Shown here piece after piece: positions 53,313 to 63,307 of a stretch of 64,000 nucleotides of DNA. Source of the DNA: Anaerolineales bacterium UBA877 (GTDB taxonomy: Bacteria > Chloroflexota > Anaerolineae > Anaerolineales > Villigracilaceae); NCBI GenBank assembly GCA_002294405.1, contig DBFP01000018.1, forward strand, positions 3,203-67,202, written 5' to 3'. Numbering within the stretch: the first letter of the stretch is position 1; each line of letters starts with the position of its first letter. The notes below the pieces were generated by a model. That model made no database searches, was not told the origin of the DNA, and saw only the letters and a list, made by a program, of their open reading frames with translations. A program made the translations under genes and the position numbers.

Positions 53313-55409
53313 TTAAATGACGACAGCTGCCGACTGCGGTGGAATGATGATCCCATCTTCAACCGGTTTCCAATCAGAGTGATCCACCATACGGTATCGG
53401 CTGAATGCCATACCGTTTTCCTGTTTGGCTGTTACAGTAACCGGTAAATGCTCTTCGTAATTGCAGATGACCAGCCCAACTTCGCTTGATTTGGCATTGA
53501 TGAAAACAGCATAGGGATGGTGTACCTTGCCTGCGCAGATAACGGTTGCTCCGAGAGTGTCACGGAACTCGCCATCCCAGAAGTATTCGCGTAACTCGGT
53601 GCGCAACGCATCCATTTGTTTTCCATAAGCCATAGTCAGAGGATAATCGTCAAGGCGACCCTTGAAATTGTACGGCTCATAGCTGATGACATACCGGTAC
53701 ATCAAGCACTGGTTGATCATATTGCGATCGTTGAAGCCGTTTACGGCAGTCATGAGTTGTACATGCGGTTGCATATAACGACTGAGCGGGATATGCTGCT
53801 TATTCTCGCTGCGGTGATATGAGAGCTGATAAACCTCGAGCTCCCAATCGTAGCAGGCTTCCCCGGCAAACAAAAAACCTGGGTGAGATTTGTCCGTAAT
53901 TTTGCTAAAATTCTGGATCAATTTGCAGTCATTTGCATACACCATCGCACCGTAACGATGCCCGTGATGGGGGTCAAAACACAGATAAGCCTGGCCGTGA
54001 TGCAGACACTCATCGAATAGGATGCCGTCTGCTCCCAACTCCACGGTTTTCTTGAACTCTTTATCGCAAAGCGCAAGATATTCCTCGCTTAGGAAGCACA
54101 TTGGGATCAGGCGCTTGGTATTGATATCCAAAAGCTGGGTAGCGGTCTGGTATTGATAGCCCGGATACACGTAATAATCACCGTACGGGTCTTTAATTGC
54201 CAGACGTTTCAGATCGTTGCGGAACCAATCTGTACTCCGGTCTGCCCAGGTGAATTTAGAGAAGAGAATGATCTTAATTCCCAAAGCCTGTATCTTCCCG
54301 ATGGCTTGTTTAAATTCATCCCATGTGCCGAGGCGCTCATCGGGATTGTGAGATGGGTTATTTTGATCCTGACCGCCCTGGTTCCAGCCTACAAGCTGGA
54401 TTGCCTTTACCCCGTGTTTTGCGCATTCCTCGCCGATTTTGGGCAGATCAGTGAAGCGGACGCGTAACTCGTCTTCAGGGGAATTAATATGGATCTGTTG
54501 CCAGGCATGTGGCTCGGTGGTCCATTCCGGAACCTTTGGCAAATGGAACCAGGTATTTCGCCAGCGCTTATAGATATCTACACCGTGCTGCCATCCACCC
54601 TGGTATGGTTCTATTGCAACAGGGGTCAGAAGACGGGTCTCGCCGGGTTGGATATAAGGTACATGCACGGCCGCGAAGCGAGTGGAGACAGCTTTTTCCG
54701 AGATAATTAATTCTTCAGGCGGGCGGGCATCAATTGAGCTGCCATATCCTGGGTACAGTTCGGTATACCAGGCTACCAATTCGCTGCTTGGGCTGGCAAC
54801 CCCTGTATAAAGGCCTTGCTTCTCGCCGCGCATGAGGAAGAAAGGGACCATCGGCGCGCCAACAAATGGAGACCAATTATGAAGCTGAACCGGATAATCC
54901 GTGCAGGATCCCCCTCGTAGGCTATCATACTGGGGCCAAAGGCGCCATTCTTGTGCCGAGGCGTAAGTAAATATAAAGGTCTTGAACCAGGATTCGTCCG
55001 GGGGATGAGCTACATCACCCAGATAAGGACAGAATACATTTTCAACCACCAACCCGGAATGGTTTTCCACGGTCATGGTGAACACAGCTTGACAGTCGTC
55101 CAGTGTTACATTCAATGTTAGCTTGATATCGTGCTTGCCACCATACTCTGATGTAATGCCATCCCAACCGAGAGTCGCGCAGCGCCGGTCCGGGGTGACT
55201 TCCAGAGTGCTGAGTGCCTGTTTTTCACCATAAACCGGGTTATTGCGACGATCTTCCGAAAGCGGAAGCAACAAGCGAAACGAAAGCCCAAGAGAAGGCC
55301 TGTCGAGGATTTTCCAGTCCGTATGAATTGCTCTCAGACCGACTAGTGCTCCATTAACGCGGTTAAATTCCAGAAAAAGGTTATCATTCTTTAAAGTGAA
55401 AGTTGTCAT
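53313..55409 (-). CDS. Large GH36-like (DUF6259-type) glycosidase
   Basis: 698 residues. An N-terminal beta-rich domain (about 1-270) precedes a TIM-barrel-like domain: QLVGWNQGGQDQNNPSHNPD, LGIKIILFSKFTWADR, ELGADGILFDECLHHGQAYL, with acidic residues in FDECLHH and RGGSCTDYPVQLHNW. This layout matches clan GH-D alpha-galactosidase-like proteins of the DUF6259 type. Substrate unknown. GAGGAG precedes the ATG. It follows the URO-D gene by 213 bases and may be a separate transcript. Confidence 0.72.
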   Translation of the reverse strand: MTTFTLKNDNLFLEFNRVNGALVGLRAIHTDWKILDRPSLGLSFRLLLPLSEDRRNNPVYGEKQALSTLEVTPDRRCATLGWDGITSEYGGKHDIKLTLNVTLDDCQAVFTMTVENHSGLVVENVFCPYLGDVAHPPDESWFKTFIFTYASAQEWRLWPQYDSLRGGSCTDYPVQLHNWSPFVGAPMVPFFLMRGEKQGLYTGVASPSSELVAWYTELYPGYGSSIDARPPEELIISEKAVSTRFAAVHVPYIQPGETRLLTPVAIEPYQGGWQHGVDIYKRWRNTWFHLPKVPEWTTEPHAWQQIHINSPEDELRVRFTDLPKIGEECAKHGVKAIQLVGWNQGGQDQNNPSHNPDERLGTWDEFKQAIGKIQALGIKIILFSKFTWADRSTDWFRNDLKRLAIKDPYGDYYVYPGYQYQTATQLLDINTKRLIPMCFLSEEYLALCDKEFKKTVELGADGILFDECLHHGQAYLCFDPHHGHRYGAMVYANDCKLIQNFSKITDKSHPGFLFAGEACYDWELEVYQLSYHRSENKQHIPLSRYMQPHVQLMTAVNGFNDRNMINQCLMYRYVISYEPYNFKGRLDDYPLTMAYGKQMDALRTELREYFWDGEFRDTLGATVICAGKVHHPYAVFINAKSSEVGLVICNYEEHLPVTVTAKQENGMAFSRYRMVDHSDWKPVEDGIIIPPQSAAVVI

Positions 55410-55622
55410 TTATCGCTCCTCAATCTACTCCATTGCGAGACTGTCCCAAGCCACTTCGAAGAGGCCACCAGTCATTTAATTTGCCCAGCTTGTCTCCCTG
55501 GCAACTTCCCATTATATTTTTCTTGGTTTTAAGGTTTTGTTTTGTTATGTGATCGGTTTCCTATACTTATGTTTGAATGGCTCAATCCCAGCCACCGTGT
55601 TTCTGTTATCCGGATTATTCCT

Positions 55623-56699
55623 TCAGACCCCTATCATTTTTTTGAGCCTGGAGACGAAATAATTAAAGTCTTCCCAGGATATATCCGGATGAATGAGATG
55701 GTCCAAACTCGGGATGTACCCGCTGTGCTTGAACATTTCAGCTATTCTTTCCAATTCTCGGTCGATACACGTTTTGCCTTTGGCAATTTCCTGCTTATCA
55801 ATACCGCCCATGATACCGAGATTGGGATACTGCTTTCGGTAAGCGACAATATCAGAGCCGGCGGCTACCTCGAATGGGAAAATGAGATTGATGCCGCATT
55901 CCATAAACAGGGGGATTAGCTTGGAACAGTCTCCATCTGTGTCCAGAGAAAATATTTTTATGCCCTGTATCTCGGCAAAAGCCTTGATTTTCTTATAATT
56001 CGGCATCATGAACTCTCTCGCCATTTTGGGGGAAATCAGAGAGCCGTTCTTGCCAGACATATCCTCCCACATGTGAATGGCATCCACTTTTACCTCCCGG
56101 CACACCTTGGCATAGATACTCAGCCAAAAATCAGTAAGATAATCCATGATTTCCCGAATAAGCTCAGGCTGATCATAGAAGGAAACCAATAATGTCTCAA
56201 CCCCCAGCATATCCCTGAGCGTCCCAAAAAGTCCATAGGGGTAATCGCCCAGTTGAACTATTTTGTCGCCGGGATTATATTGATTGACTAGCTCCTCCCA
56301 ATTATCCGGAAACCGGCGCGGGTCGTCCGGGTCCAGCCTTTCTTCCTTCAGCTTTCTCCAGTCGGCAATATTCTTTATGGGATATTCAATATACCTCGGG
56401 ATGGATACCCCGCTTTTCCTGACTTCCAGAATGACCCCGAACGAATCTTTTATGATTTGCGTATCGGCTTTTTCTTCGATCACCTCGTATGAAAATGCGG
56501 GCGAATACCCGAGGTTTACATTTACAAGTACAAATCCTTCATCAAACCCAAAGCTTTCATCCCAGGTTTTATGCGGATCTAATCCTTCCTGCCTCCATCT
56601 ATCAATCGTCTCATTCCACGGTCCTAAGTAAAAAACAAAAGGCAATCGGTCCACCTTCTGACACAATACGGTTCTTATGATCCGTTGCCGGTTATTCAT
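55623..56699 (-). CDS. URO-D superfamily protein, divergent (DTDGD type)
   Basis: 358 residues of the uroporphyrinogen decarboxylase-like superfamily: N-terminal NRQRIIRTVLCQKVDRLPF, central IHMWEDMSGKNGSLISP, and GIKIFSLDTDGDCSKLIPLF where other members have HSCG or YGCC. The zinc-type HxC motif is gone, so its chemistry may differ. It is the third gene after GH1 and the hybrid regulator. It may act on a corrinoid-linked methyl group or on another carboxylic substrate. Confidence 0.8.
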   Translation of the reverse strand: MNNRQRIIRTVLCQKVDRLPFVFYLGPWNETIDRWRQEGLDPHKTWDESFGFDEGFVLVNVNLGYSPAFSYEVIEEKADTQIIKDSFGVILEVRKSGVSIPRYIEYPIKNIADWRKLKEERLDPDDPRRFPDNWEELVNQYNPGDKIVQLGDYPYGLFGTLRDMLGVETLLVSFYDQPELIREIMDYLTDFWLSIYAKVCREVKVDAIHMWEDMSGKNGSLISPKMAREFMMPNYKKIKAFAEIQGIKIFSLDTDGDCSKLIPLFMECGINLIFPFEVAAGSDIVAYRKQYPNLGIMGGIDKQEIAKGKTCIDRELERIAEMFKHSGYIPSLDHLIHPDISWEDFNYFVSRLKKMIGV

Positions 56700-56875
56700 A
56701 AGGATTGGGCTCCTCAGGCGGTTCTCGGTATCTCCGGGTGGTTATTGGCAAAATGGTTCAGGATGACGATCGGCGTATTGGCTTTGGTGGGTGATCTTAA
56801 CTCCATTATGGCGGTTTGCTCCCCAAATAAAAACTCGTTTGTGCTTAAGAGATTCCCCCTGCCCCTTTATATGGC

Positions 56876-59800
56876 TTATTTCGTTACAGATGGAGAGGCT
56901 TGCAATCGAAAGGCTCTTGGCGAACATCCGGTAATTTCCCGAAAAACGCGCCCGAAATAACCCACATCCTCGTAGCCAACGTCGGCGGCGATGCCAGTGA
57001 TGCTTTTATCGGAAAGGAGGAGTAGTTCCTTCGCTTTTTGGATGCGAAAGCGATTCAGGTAATCCCAGAGGGAGATCCCTGTTTCCATCTTGAAGATCCG
57101 GCTCAGGTAACTCTTGCTCACCCCAATGGTTTCAGACAGTTCGATTAATGTTAATGACCTGGTGTAATTCTGCTGAATATAAGCAAAAGCCTGCTTGACA
57201 AGAATACTGGTCGGTTGTTGGACCGTATTGCTCCCGGTTAGGACCCTCTGAATTTCTGCCACGCTTTCCAGGTCGGACAATACCCCCTTGGTCTGAAGCA
57301 TCACTTTTGGAGCGTCAAGACGTTTAACATCTTCATAGGAAAGGATTTTCCCGGTAATGATAATTACCGGGATCAATGCGGTCTTCACGTTGCTACGCAA
57401 GTGCTCAAGAACCTGGAAACCATCGATATCCGGCATCATCAAGTCCAGCATCACCATGTCAGGGGTTTCTTCTTCGAGCAGCCTGAGCGCTTCTCTTCCG
57501 CCATGGATGGCTCGCACTAAAAATTCGGAAAGAGATCCGCTGATCAACTCCTGGTAATATTTAATCGCCTGGGGATCGTCATCGATGATCCAGATTTCAC
57601 CTCGCTGCACTGCCTGCGGGAGAAGGTTTAAAACGTGCTGCAACATTTCTTTCCCTGCCGGCTTGAGCAGGACATTGGTCAGTCTGCTCCCCCCGGAGAG
57701 CATCCCATTAATGTTCTCATGGATGATTAGTAAAGGCAGTTGGCAATATTGGGCGTAACTGCGCAATTTCTGTATGATGGACCAATCTCCTGGCCGGGCA
57801 TTTTCAAGGTCCCAAGCCAGGGCAACCGGTTTCCCTTGCTGGAGACTTAATTCGATATCTTCAATATTACCCAGCCAGAATGGTCTGAGATCGTTCTTTT
57901 GGCAGATGGCTTTTATGACCGGAGTTGCTTCCGTGTGGCTGGAAAGCCACAATAAATTCGGCTGGGCTCCCTCCGGATTTACTTCCTTAGCGGAGGCATA
58001 GTCCAAACCCGGCAATGGAATATAGACATGGAATATCGACCCCGACCCGGGAAGGCTATCCAATGTGATTGAACCGCCATGGAGAGCCACCAGGCGGCGC
58101 GTGATGCTCAACCCCAATCCGATACCTTCCCGCCGATGCCCCGGGGGGTCGGCTTTAACAAAAGGCTCGAAAATCCGCTCCTGCAATTCCATGGATATAC
58201 CCGGACCAGTATCGGAAACCCAGAAATGGATATGGGGAAGCTGGACCTCGGCTCCCAAAATAATCTTTCCCAGTTGGGTAAATTTAAATGCATTACTCAA
58301 TAAATTCATGAGAATCTGGCGTAGTCGGACCGGATCAGCGTGAAGGATGGGAAGATGCTCCGGGACCTCCAGCAATAGATCAACATTCTCCTGTTTACTT
58401 GCGGATGTCTTTTTGAATGTCTCATATACTTCTTTCACCAGGGCACGCGGGGAAACAGGTTCATAGCAAAGGTCCAATTCGCCTATCTCCGCCCGTGATG
58501 TGTCCAGGAGATCGTTAATCAAGCGGATGAGATGCTCTCCACTGACATAAATGTATCCCAGGTCCCTGGTGAGCTGGGTGGGAAGCTTAATTCCATACGG
58601 GTTGGGGTCAGAGAGGGCAGTCTGGCTGAGTCCTAGAATTATATTCAAGGGAGTCCGCAATTCGTGGCTGACATTTGCCAGCAGGTGAGTTTTCAACTGG
58701 TCGCTTTTAATTGCCTTTCCTTCGGCTTCGAGTGCAATCTGGACAAGTTCGGCACTCTTGAGTGCGCTGCTCAAGTGCCCCCGAAGGGTGGTGTAAACAT
58801 CTCCATCTCGCGGACCAATCTCAAAAAGAACGAATCCGATTTGTTCATCTTGAAAGAACAAGGCTTCAACGTCAAACGCAGTCCTCCGGTTCTCCGGGAG
58901 CACGCCAGCAGGCAGCAACTGTCGGGTCGGAAAGCGAATTCCGCCCTTATCCAATGGCAGGCGTTCCTTGCCTAGATATGCCAGGATCAAGCGCGACCAT
59001 GCTGGAGTTTCTCCCTTTTCATCATAAAGGGAAAGAAAGCAGCTCTGGATACCCAACCCCGGAAGCTCCTGAGCCAGCATCTTCATCAGGGTTTCAATCT
59101 CATAGGTGGTCACCATTGTCTGAACGATGTGGTTTAAGCGGTTGGTCTGCTCGATAGCCTCCAGGCGTTGATAAAGCTGCCTGCGGTGGGCTGTTTCCCC
59201 TACCAGTGCAAACCCTGTCTCCAGTAAATGATGGGCTGTGATGAGATCATCCCTGGATTGAAATAAGGAATCAACTTTCGTGCGGATGAAACTGAGGACA
59301 TCCTGCCACTCGAGGGTTTCCGTCCCGGCGTGGATGGCATCAAGGATCTCTTCCAAAGTTTGGATGAAAACACTTGAACCTTCATGATGCGCTTTGATAT
59401 CGGAGAATAGATCGTCTCTAAGTTTTTTCGCCAAACCAGTCTCCAGCACTCGGACAGGAGCCAGGCTGGAGAGGGCTTGAAAAAAGTCAGCGGAATTGTC
59501 GGTGTATTTGGCCTGGGTGACAGAGCGCCTGATTTTCTTTTCTGTTGGGACCTCGTGATTACCGCTCTCGTCTGATTGCGGGTTATCGATCGCCATCTGT
59601 TGACATCCGCAAGATTGCCTGCGGATTGTTTCTGTCTCCAATAGGATTTGTTCGGGGACCGGTTCATTGGCCAGCATCGATAAAACCAGGTCGACGCTTT
59701 TAGTGCCCAACAAATGCCAGGGGGTTCGGATTGTAGTTAAAGACGGTGTGACGGCTCGTGTCTCTTCGATGTCGTCGAAACCTGTGACTATGACATCATC

Positions 59801-60490
59801 CGGAATGCGCATTCCATGTGCCTGGAGTGCCTGCAACGCGCCAATTGCCATATTGTCGTTTGCCGAGACTAACGCATCGAACCCCATCCTGCCTGTCTCG
59901 AATAGTTGCCCTACAGCTGCAGTCCCGGAATGCCGGTGAAAATCACCCGAAACAACCAGGTCGGGATGGAACGGCAAACCGAATTGCTTGAGCGTTTCGA
60001 GGTACGCCTCATACCTCTCTTCCGCATCCTGACTGACTTCGGGGCCGCGGATAAAGGCGATCTTTCGCCTTCCATGATCCTCTATTAAGTGGGAGAGCAG
60101 TTTGCGCATCCCCTCGCGCATATCGATGCGGATACTTGGAAAGGATGAAAGAACCATCCCCATACTGATTATCGGCAGGGGAGAATAATTTTGGCAGAAT
60201 GCTTCCATTTCGGCGGGGTCAAGGGTATGGTTGAGAATATTTGCCCATACCAGGAGCCCGTCTACGTTTGGCTGACCTGCGATGTTGAAGAGAATGTTTT
60301 TCTGAGCCTCGTACTGTTGCGGTCCGCGTGGCATTCCCCCGGAAAAGCAAATCAGGTTGACCTTCCGTTCCTCAGCTCCATCGGCTACCCCATGCCACAG
60401 GTTGATCTCGGTAGGACCACTGAGTCGGGCGGTCAGCATCCCGATTGTTACTGGATGTGAAGAACGGGAAACGGGTGAGGGATTTGGCAT
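56876..60490 (-). CDS. Soluble hybrid regulator: LacI-sensor, kinase, receiver, AraC
   Basis: About 1200 residues; start taken at 60490, while 60499 and 60574 are other in-frame Mets (numbering here from 60574). LacI-type sugar-sensing domain at about 40-325 without its HTH (TIGMLTARLSGPTE, SANDNMAIGALQALQAHG, FDDIEETR), a SCGCQ motif, a linker, then a histidine kinase with NVSHELRTPLN (about 632-640), N-box ILMNLLSNAFKF and G-boxes. A receiver with Asp in MVMLDLMMPDIDG (about 1043) and a C-terminal AraC HTH (about 1130-1228) follow. No transmembrane segment is seen: it is a cytoplasmic one-protein two-component system sensing an imported sugar. It is the best candidate regulator of the sugar operons. 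Confidence 0.92.
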   Translation of the reverse strand: MPNPSPVSRSSHPVTIGMLTARLSGPTEINLWHGVADGAEERKVNLICFSGGMPRGPQQYEAQKNILFNIAGQPNVDGLLVWANILNHTLDPAEMEAFCQNYSPLPIISMGMVLSSFPSIRIDMREGMRKLLSHLIEDHGRRKIAFIRGPEVSQDAEERYEAYLETLKQFGLPFHPDLVVSGDFHRHSGTAAVGQLFETGRMGFDALVSANDNMAIGALQALQAHGMRIPDDVIVTGFDDIEETRAVTPSLTTIRTPWHLLGTKSVDLVLSMLANEPVPEQILLETETIRRQSCGCQQMAIDNPQSDESGNHEVPTEKKIRRSVTQAKYTDNSADFFQALSSLAPVRVLETGLAKKLRDDLFSDIKAHHEGSSVFIQTLEEILDAIHAGTETLEWQDVLSFIRTKVDSLFQSRDDLITAHHLLETGFALVGETAHRRQLYQRLEAIEQTNRLNHIVQTMVTTYEIETLMKMLAQELPGLGIQSCFLSLYDEKGETPAWSRLILAYLGKERLPLDKGGIRFPTRQLLPAGVLPENRRTAFDVEALFFQDEQIGFVLFEIGPRDGDVYTTLRGHLSSALKSAELVQIALEAEGKAIKSDQLKTHLLANVSHELRTPLNIILGLSQTALSDPNPYGIKLPTQLTRDLGYIYVSGEHLIRLINDLLDTSRAEIGELDLCYEPVSPRALVKEVYETFKKTSASKQENVDLLLEVPEHLPILHADPVRLRQILMNLLSNAFKFTQLGKIILGAEVQLPHIHFWVSDTGPGISMELQERIFEPFVKADPPGHRREGIGLGLSITRRLVALHGGSITLDSLPGSGSIFHVYIPLPGLDYASAKEVNPEGAQPNLLWLSSHTEATPVIKAICQKNDLRPFWLGNIEDIELSLQQGKPVALAWDLENARPGDWSIIQKLRSYAQYCQLPLLIIHENINGMLSGGSRLTNVLLKPAGKEMLQHVLNLLPQAVQRGEIWIIDDDPQAIKYYQELISGSLSEFLVRAIHGGREALRLLEEETPDMVMLDLMMPDIDGFQVLEHLRSNVKTALIPVIIITGKILSYEDVKRLDAPKVMLQTKGVLSDLESVAEIQRVLTGSNTVQQPTSILVKQAFAYIQQNYTRSLTLIELSETIGVSKSYLSRIFKMETGISLWDYLNRFRIQKAKELLLLSDKSITGIAADVGYEDVGYFGRVFREITGCSPRAFRLQASPSVTK

Positions 60491-60527
60491 CGAAGGCATT
60501 CCACTAGGGGAATTAATTTTGCTCCGG

Positions 60528-61853
60528 TTATGTGTCAATTGAGTTGGATGCAATGACACGACGGTACCACTCACCGCTATCCTTTATAGTTCTTTTTTGC
60601 GTATTAAAATCAACATATATGAGCCCGAACCGCTTTGTAAAACCGTGACCCCACTCAAAATTATCCAGTAAGGACCAGACGAAATATCCACGTACATCTA
60701 CTCCATCCTGCAAAGCCAGGCTGACCTGGGAAATATGCTGGCGCAGATATTCGAGGCGACGCACGTCGTTGATTTTGCCATCCACCGTAACTTCATCCGG
60801 AAAGGCTGCACCGTTCTCGGTAATAAAAATGGGTGGCAGCTTGTAATCATGGTGGATCTTGTTCAGCATCCGCCGGAAGGCAGGAGCGCAGATCTCCCAG
60901 CCCATATCGGTATATTCCGCACCAGGGACTGGTGAAATGATCCCCCGGGCTCCCACCAGGGTGCGTGAGTAGGAATTAATGCCCAGGAAATCCAGTTTCT
61001 GCGAAATCAGCGCCAGATCACCAGGTTTGACTTCCGGGAAATTGTCACCTACATTATCAATCATCGAGGGATGGTAATGGCCGCGGAATATGGGGTGCAG
61101 GAATCCGATACGCTGGCTATTCCAAACCAGGTCTGCGGCAGCAATGTCGCTCGGATCGTCACTGACCGGGTCCACACCCCAACACCCAAGCACAATCCCT
61201 GTTTCAAGTGCAGGGTTGATAGCACGGATGGCTTGCACAGCCAATCCGTGTGCCACAAGCAGGTTATGAACGATCTGGTAGACAGTTTTCCAATCGTTTC
61301 TTACCCCGGGAGCGTGTTCGCCGGAGCCATATCCATTCTCGGTAATATCGTCGGGTTCGTTAAATGTTGCCCACCTGCGGACGCGATCCCCCAGGCGTTT
61401 AACCATGAGAGCAGCGAAATCAGCGAAATATGGAAGATTTTCACGATTAACCCAACCACCTCTATCTTGAAGGGTCTGTGGATAATCCCAATGATGGAGG
61501 GTGATGAACGGCTCGATATTGGCTGCCAGCAAGGCATCCACCAGTCGATCATAAAAATCCATTCCTGCAGGATTTATTCGACCGAAGCCGTCCGGTAACA
61601 CCCTGGTCCACGAAATGGAAAAACGGTAGGCATTCAGTCCGAGCTCGCGCATCAGGGCTATGTCTTCCGGGTAGCGATGGTAATGGTCGCAGGCTATATC
61701 GCCCGTTTCGTTGTTGATGATTTTTCCAGGCGTATGACTAAAACGATCCCAAATTGATTCCCCTTTTTGATCCTCGTTCCACGCACCCTCAATCTGATAT
61801 GCCGCGGTTGCAGCTCCCCACAAAAAACCTGTCGGAAAATGCATTGCGTCCAT
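60528..61853 (-). CDS. GH1 beta-glucosidase/beta-glycosidase
   Basis: 441 residues from the ATG at 61853 (AAAGG upstream), although an in-frame Met at 61907 exists. FPTGFLWGAATAAYQIEGAW starts the domain; the acid/base Glu is in RWATFNEPDD and the nucleophile Glu in PPIFITENGAAF; FVWSLLDNFEWGHGFTKRFG closes the barrel. Cytoplasmic beta-glucosidase, 6-phospho or free sugar not resolved. It lies directly ahead of the hybrid regulator gene on the same strand with a small gap, so they are probably co-transcribed. Confidence 0.95.
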   Translation of the reverse strand: MDAMHFPTGFLWGAATAAYQIEGAWNEDQKGESIWDRFSHTPGKIINNETGDIACDHYHRYPEDIALMRELGLNAYRFSISWTRVLPDGFGRINPAGMDFYDRLVDALLAANIEPFITLHHWDYPQTLQDRGGWVNRENLPYFADFAALMVKRLGDRVRRWATFNEPDDITENGYGSGEHAPGVRNDWKTVYQIVHNLLVAHGLAVQAIRAINPALETGIVLGCWGVDPVSDDPSDIAAADLVWNSQRIGFLHPIFRGHYHPSMIDNVGDNFPEVKPGDLALISQKLDFLGINSYSRTLVGARGIISPVPGAEYTDMGWEICAPAFRRMLNKIHHDYKLPPIFITENGAAFPDEVTVDGKINDVRRLEYLRQHISQVSLALQDGVDVRGYFVWSLLDNFEWGHGFTKRFGLIYVDFNTQKRTIKDSGEWYRRVIASNSIDT

Positions 61854-62140
61854 TACACCTTTCATAACTGAGGGGAACACCTGGTCATCTGAACGTTCCA
61901 ACTTCATAATCGTACGCTTGTATGGACCGGTCTGTTCATTCTATCATTAACGGTGGCAACAATCGATTCCTTCATATTGCACAGGGTAATCAATGATGAG
62001 TGGAAACAGTAAATTCGTTATGAAAAATGAGGTTTTTCTTCGTCGCCCTGTCCATTAAAGTACCTGGTACCTGGGCAGGTCGGTTTTATAAAAGTGGTTA
62101 AAAAAATTATATGCCGCCTTATCTCAGTATAGAGTGTTTA
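61854..62140. other. Region upstream of GH1 gene
   Basis: About 290 bases without a supported gene. It should carry the promoter of the GH1/regulator operon (minus strand), but no convincing -10/-35 pair or copy of the shared 55-base element was found. Confidence 0.4.
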
Positions 62141-62203
62141 GGTGGGCCCGGCAGGAGTCGGATCTGCTACCAAGCGTATTCAGGCTCAAATACAGTTCGG
62201 CCA
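62141..62203 (-). repeat. tRNA-like 3'-end repeat, copy E
   Basis: The minus strand reads GGCCGAACTG, TTTGAGCCTGAATACGCTTG and ends TCCGACTCCTGCCGGGCCCA. Same family as copies B, C and F, including AATACGCTTGGT; the T-stem is degraded. No 5' acceptor strand is present. Confidence 0.7.
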
Positions 62204-62271
62204 GGGATTTGTCACTCTCAGGGAGATTTTTTACACATAGCCATCAGCTCCGACAATGGCCAAATCGTCCT

Positions 62272-63246
62272 CTACCCCGCCTTCCGTCCCCAGACCGCGA
62301 TCACGTCATCCGTTATCGTATCCCTCCCGTTCCGATCGAAGTATGCTCTTGTACGCTCAGAATCTCGTGATACCTCTTCGGGCGGAAAGTTCGAATACCA
62401 CCACGCGGCTGTTATCGCCGCAAAGAAATCATACATGGCTCCCCCACTGGTGAAGCGCGTTTTCCATGCCTCTCTATAGCTATGGATATCCTCCAACCTT
62501 GCCCTGGATGCAAGCTGTCGCAAGTAGGCTTCTGTTCTCGGCCAGAACTCGAGTCGGTAGCCAAGGACATACCTCTTATTGACCGCGCGAAAGCAGCCGT
62601 CGATTGCCTCCCAGTAATGCTCGGGGCCATGAGCTCCAATGCTTATCAATCCACCCGGCTTCACCACGCGTATCATTTCCTGCAACGCCTTGTGTTGATT
62701 AGGCAGCAGGCCAAAGGTCATGCCTGAGAGCGCAACATCAAAGGAACTATCTGCAAAGGGGAGGTCTTCTGCATCCAACTGAGAGAAGCGGAAAGTTCCG
62801 GGATTCGGCAGCGCCTTGTGTTTCGCCGGCTCCATCATGAGCATGGCGATGTCGCCACAGACTGCATTCCTTGCGCCGGCCTGGAGCGCTTTCAGTGCCA
62901 GCACTCCAGTACCGCAGCCAATATCTACTACAGATTGTCCGGCGAGTTGGAGTCCCTGCAACTGCACGCCAGCTGCGCGCTCCTGCAAGGAGAGTCCGAG
63001 CTGGTCATACTCCTCTACATGATGTGAGAATCTGCCTTCATATCCACCCCTGACGCGGGATTTCATTACCGCAGTGTTCGTGGCTTTTCCTACAAGAAGA
63101 GCCAACATGTTGTTGGCGTTGACCATTATCTGCATCGGGATAGTTAATCTGCCAGTCCAGAAAATCGAAGGCATTGGACTTGCTCCTGAAAAGCTATGGG
63201 GAGAATCGGGCAGTGCAGCTAATCCTCTTCGTGAATCCACGATCAA
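62272..63246 (-). CDS. SAM-dependent methyltransferase, class I
   Basis: Up to 324 residues; the real start may be internal, e.g. the ATG at 63066 (MKSRVRGGYEGRF), because the first 60 residues are unlike the family. The SAM-binding motif I is VVDIGCGTGVLALKAL, followed by FRFSQLDAEDLPFADSSFDV and the post-motif RVVKPGGLISIG. It resembles UbiE/COQ5-like small-molecule methyltransferases. No operon partner: tRNA-like repeats lie on both sides, so it may be accessory. Substrate unknown. Confidence 0.8.
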   Translation of the reverse strand: MIVDSRRGLAALPDSPHSFSGASPMPSIFWTGRLTIPMQIMVNANNMLALLVGKATNTAVMKSRVRGGYEGRFSHHVEEYDQLGLSLQERAAGVQLQGLQLAGQSVVDIGCGTGVLALKALQAGARNAVCGDIAMLMMEPAKHKALPNPGTFRFSQLDAEDLPFADSSFDVALSGMTFGLLPNQHKALQEMIRVVKPGGLISIGAHGPEHYWEAIDGCFRAVNKRYVLGYRLEFWPRTEAYLRQLASRARLEDIHSYREAWKTRFTSGGAMYDFFAAITAAWWYSNFPPEEVSRDSERTRAYFDRNGRDTITDDVIAVWGRKAG

Positions 63247-63277
63247 ACGTATTCAGACTCAATTCCAATTGAGCCAT
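63242..63277 (-). repeat. tRNA-like repeat fragment, copy G
   Basis: The minus strand reads GGCTCAATTGGAATTGAGTC then TGAATACGTTTG. It carries only the D-arm-like half of the family, without the T-arm, and overlaps the upstream end of the methyltransferase frame. Confidence 0.5.
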
Positions 63278-63307
63278 CACCTTACCAAACGTATCCACAT
63301 GCGATTC

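Noticed and set aside
55542..55919. 125-codon plus-strand frame
   Set aside because: Antisense to the start of the intergenic region and the URO-D gene; no motif.
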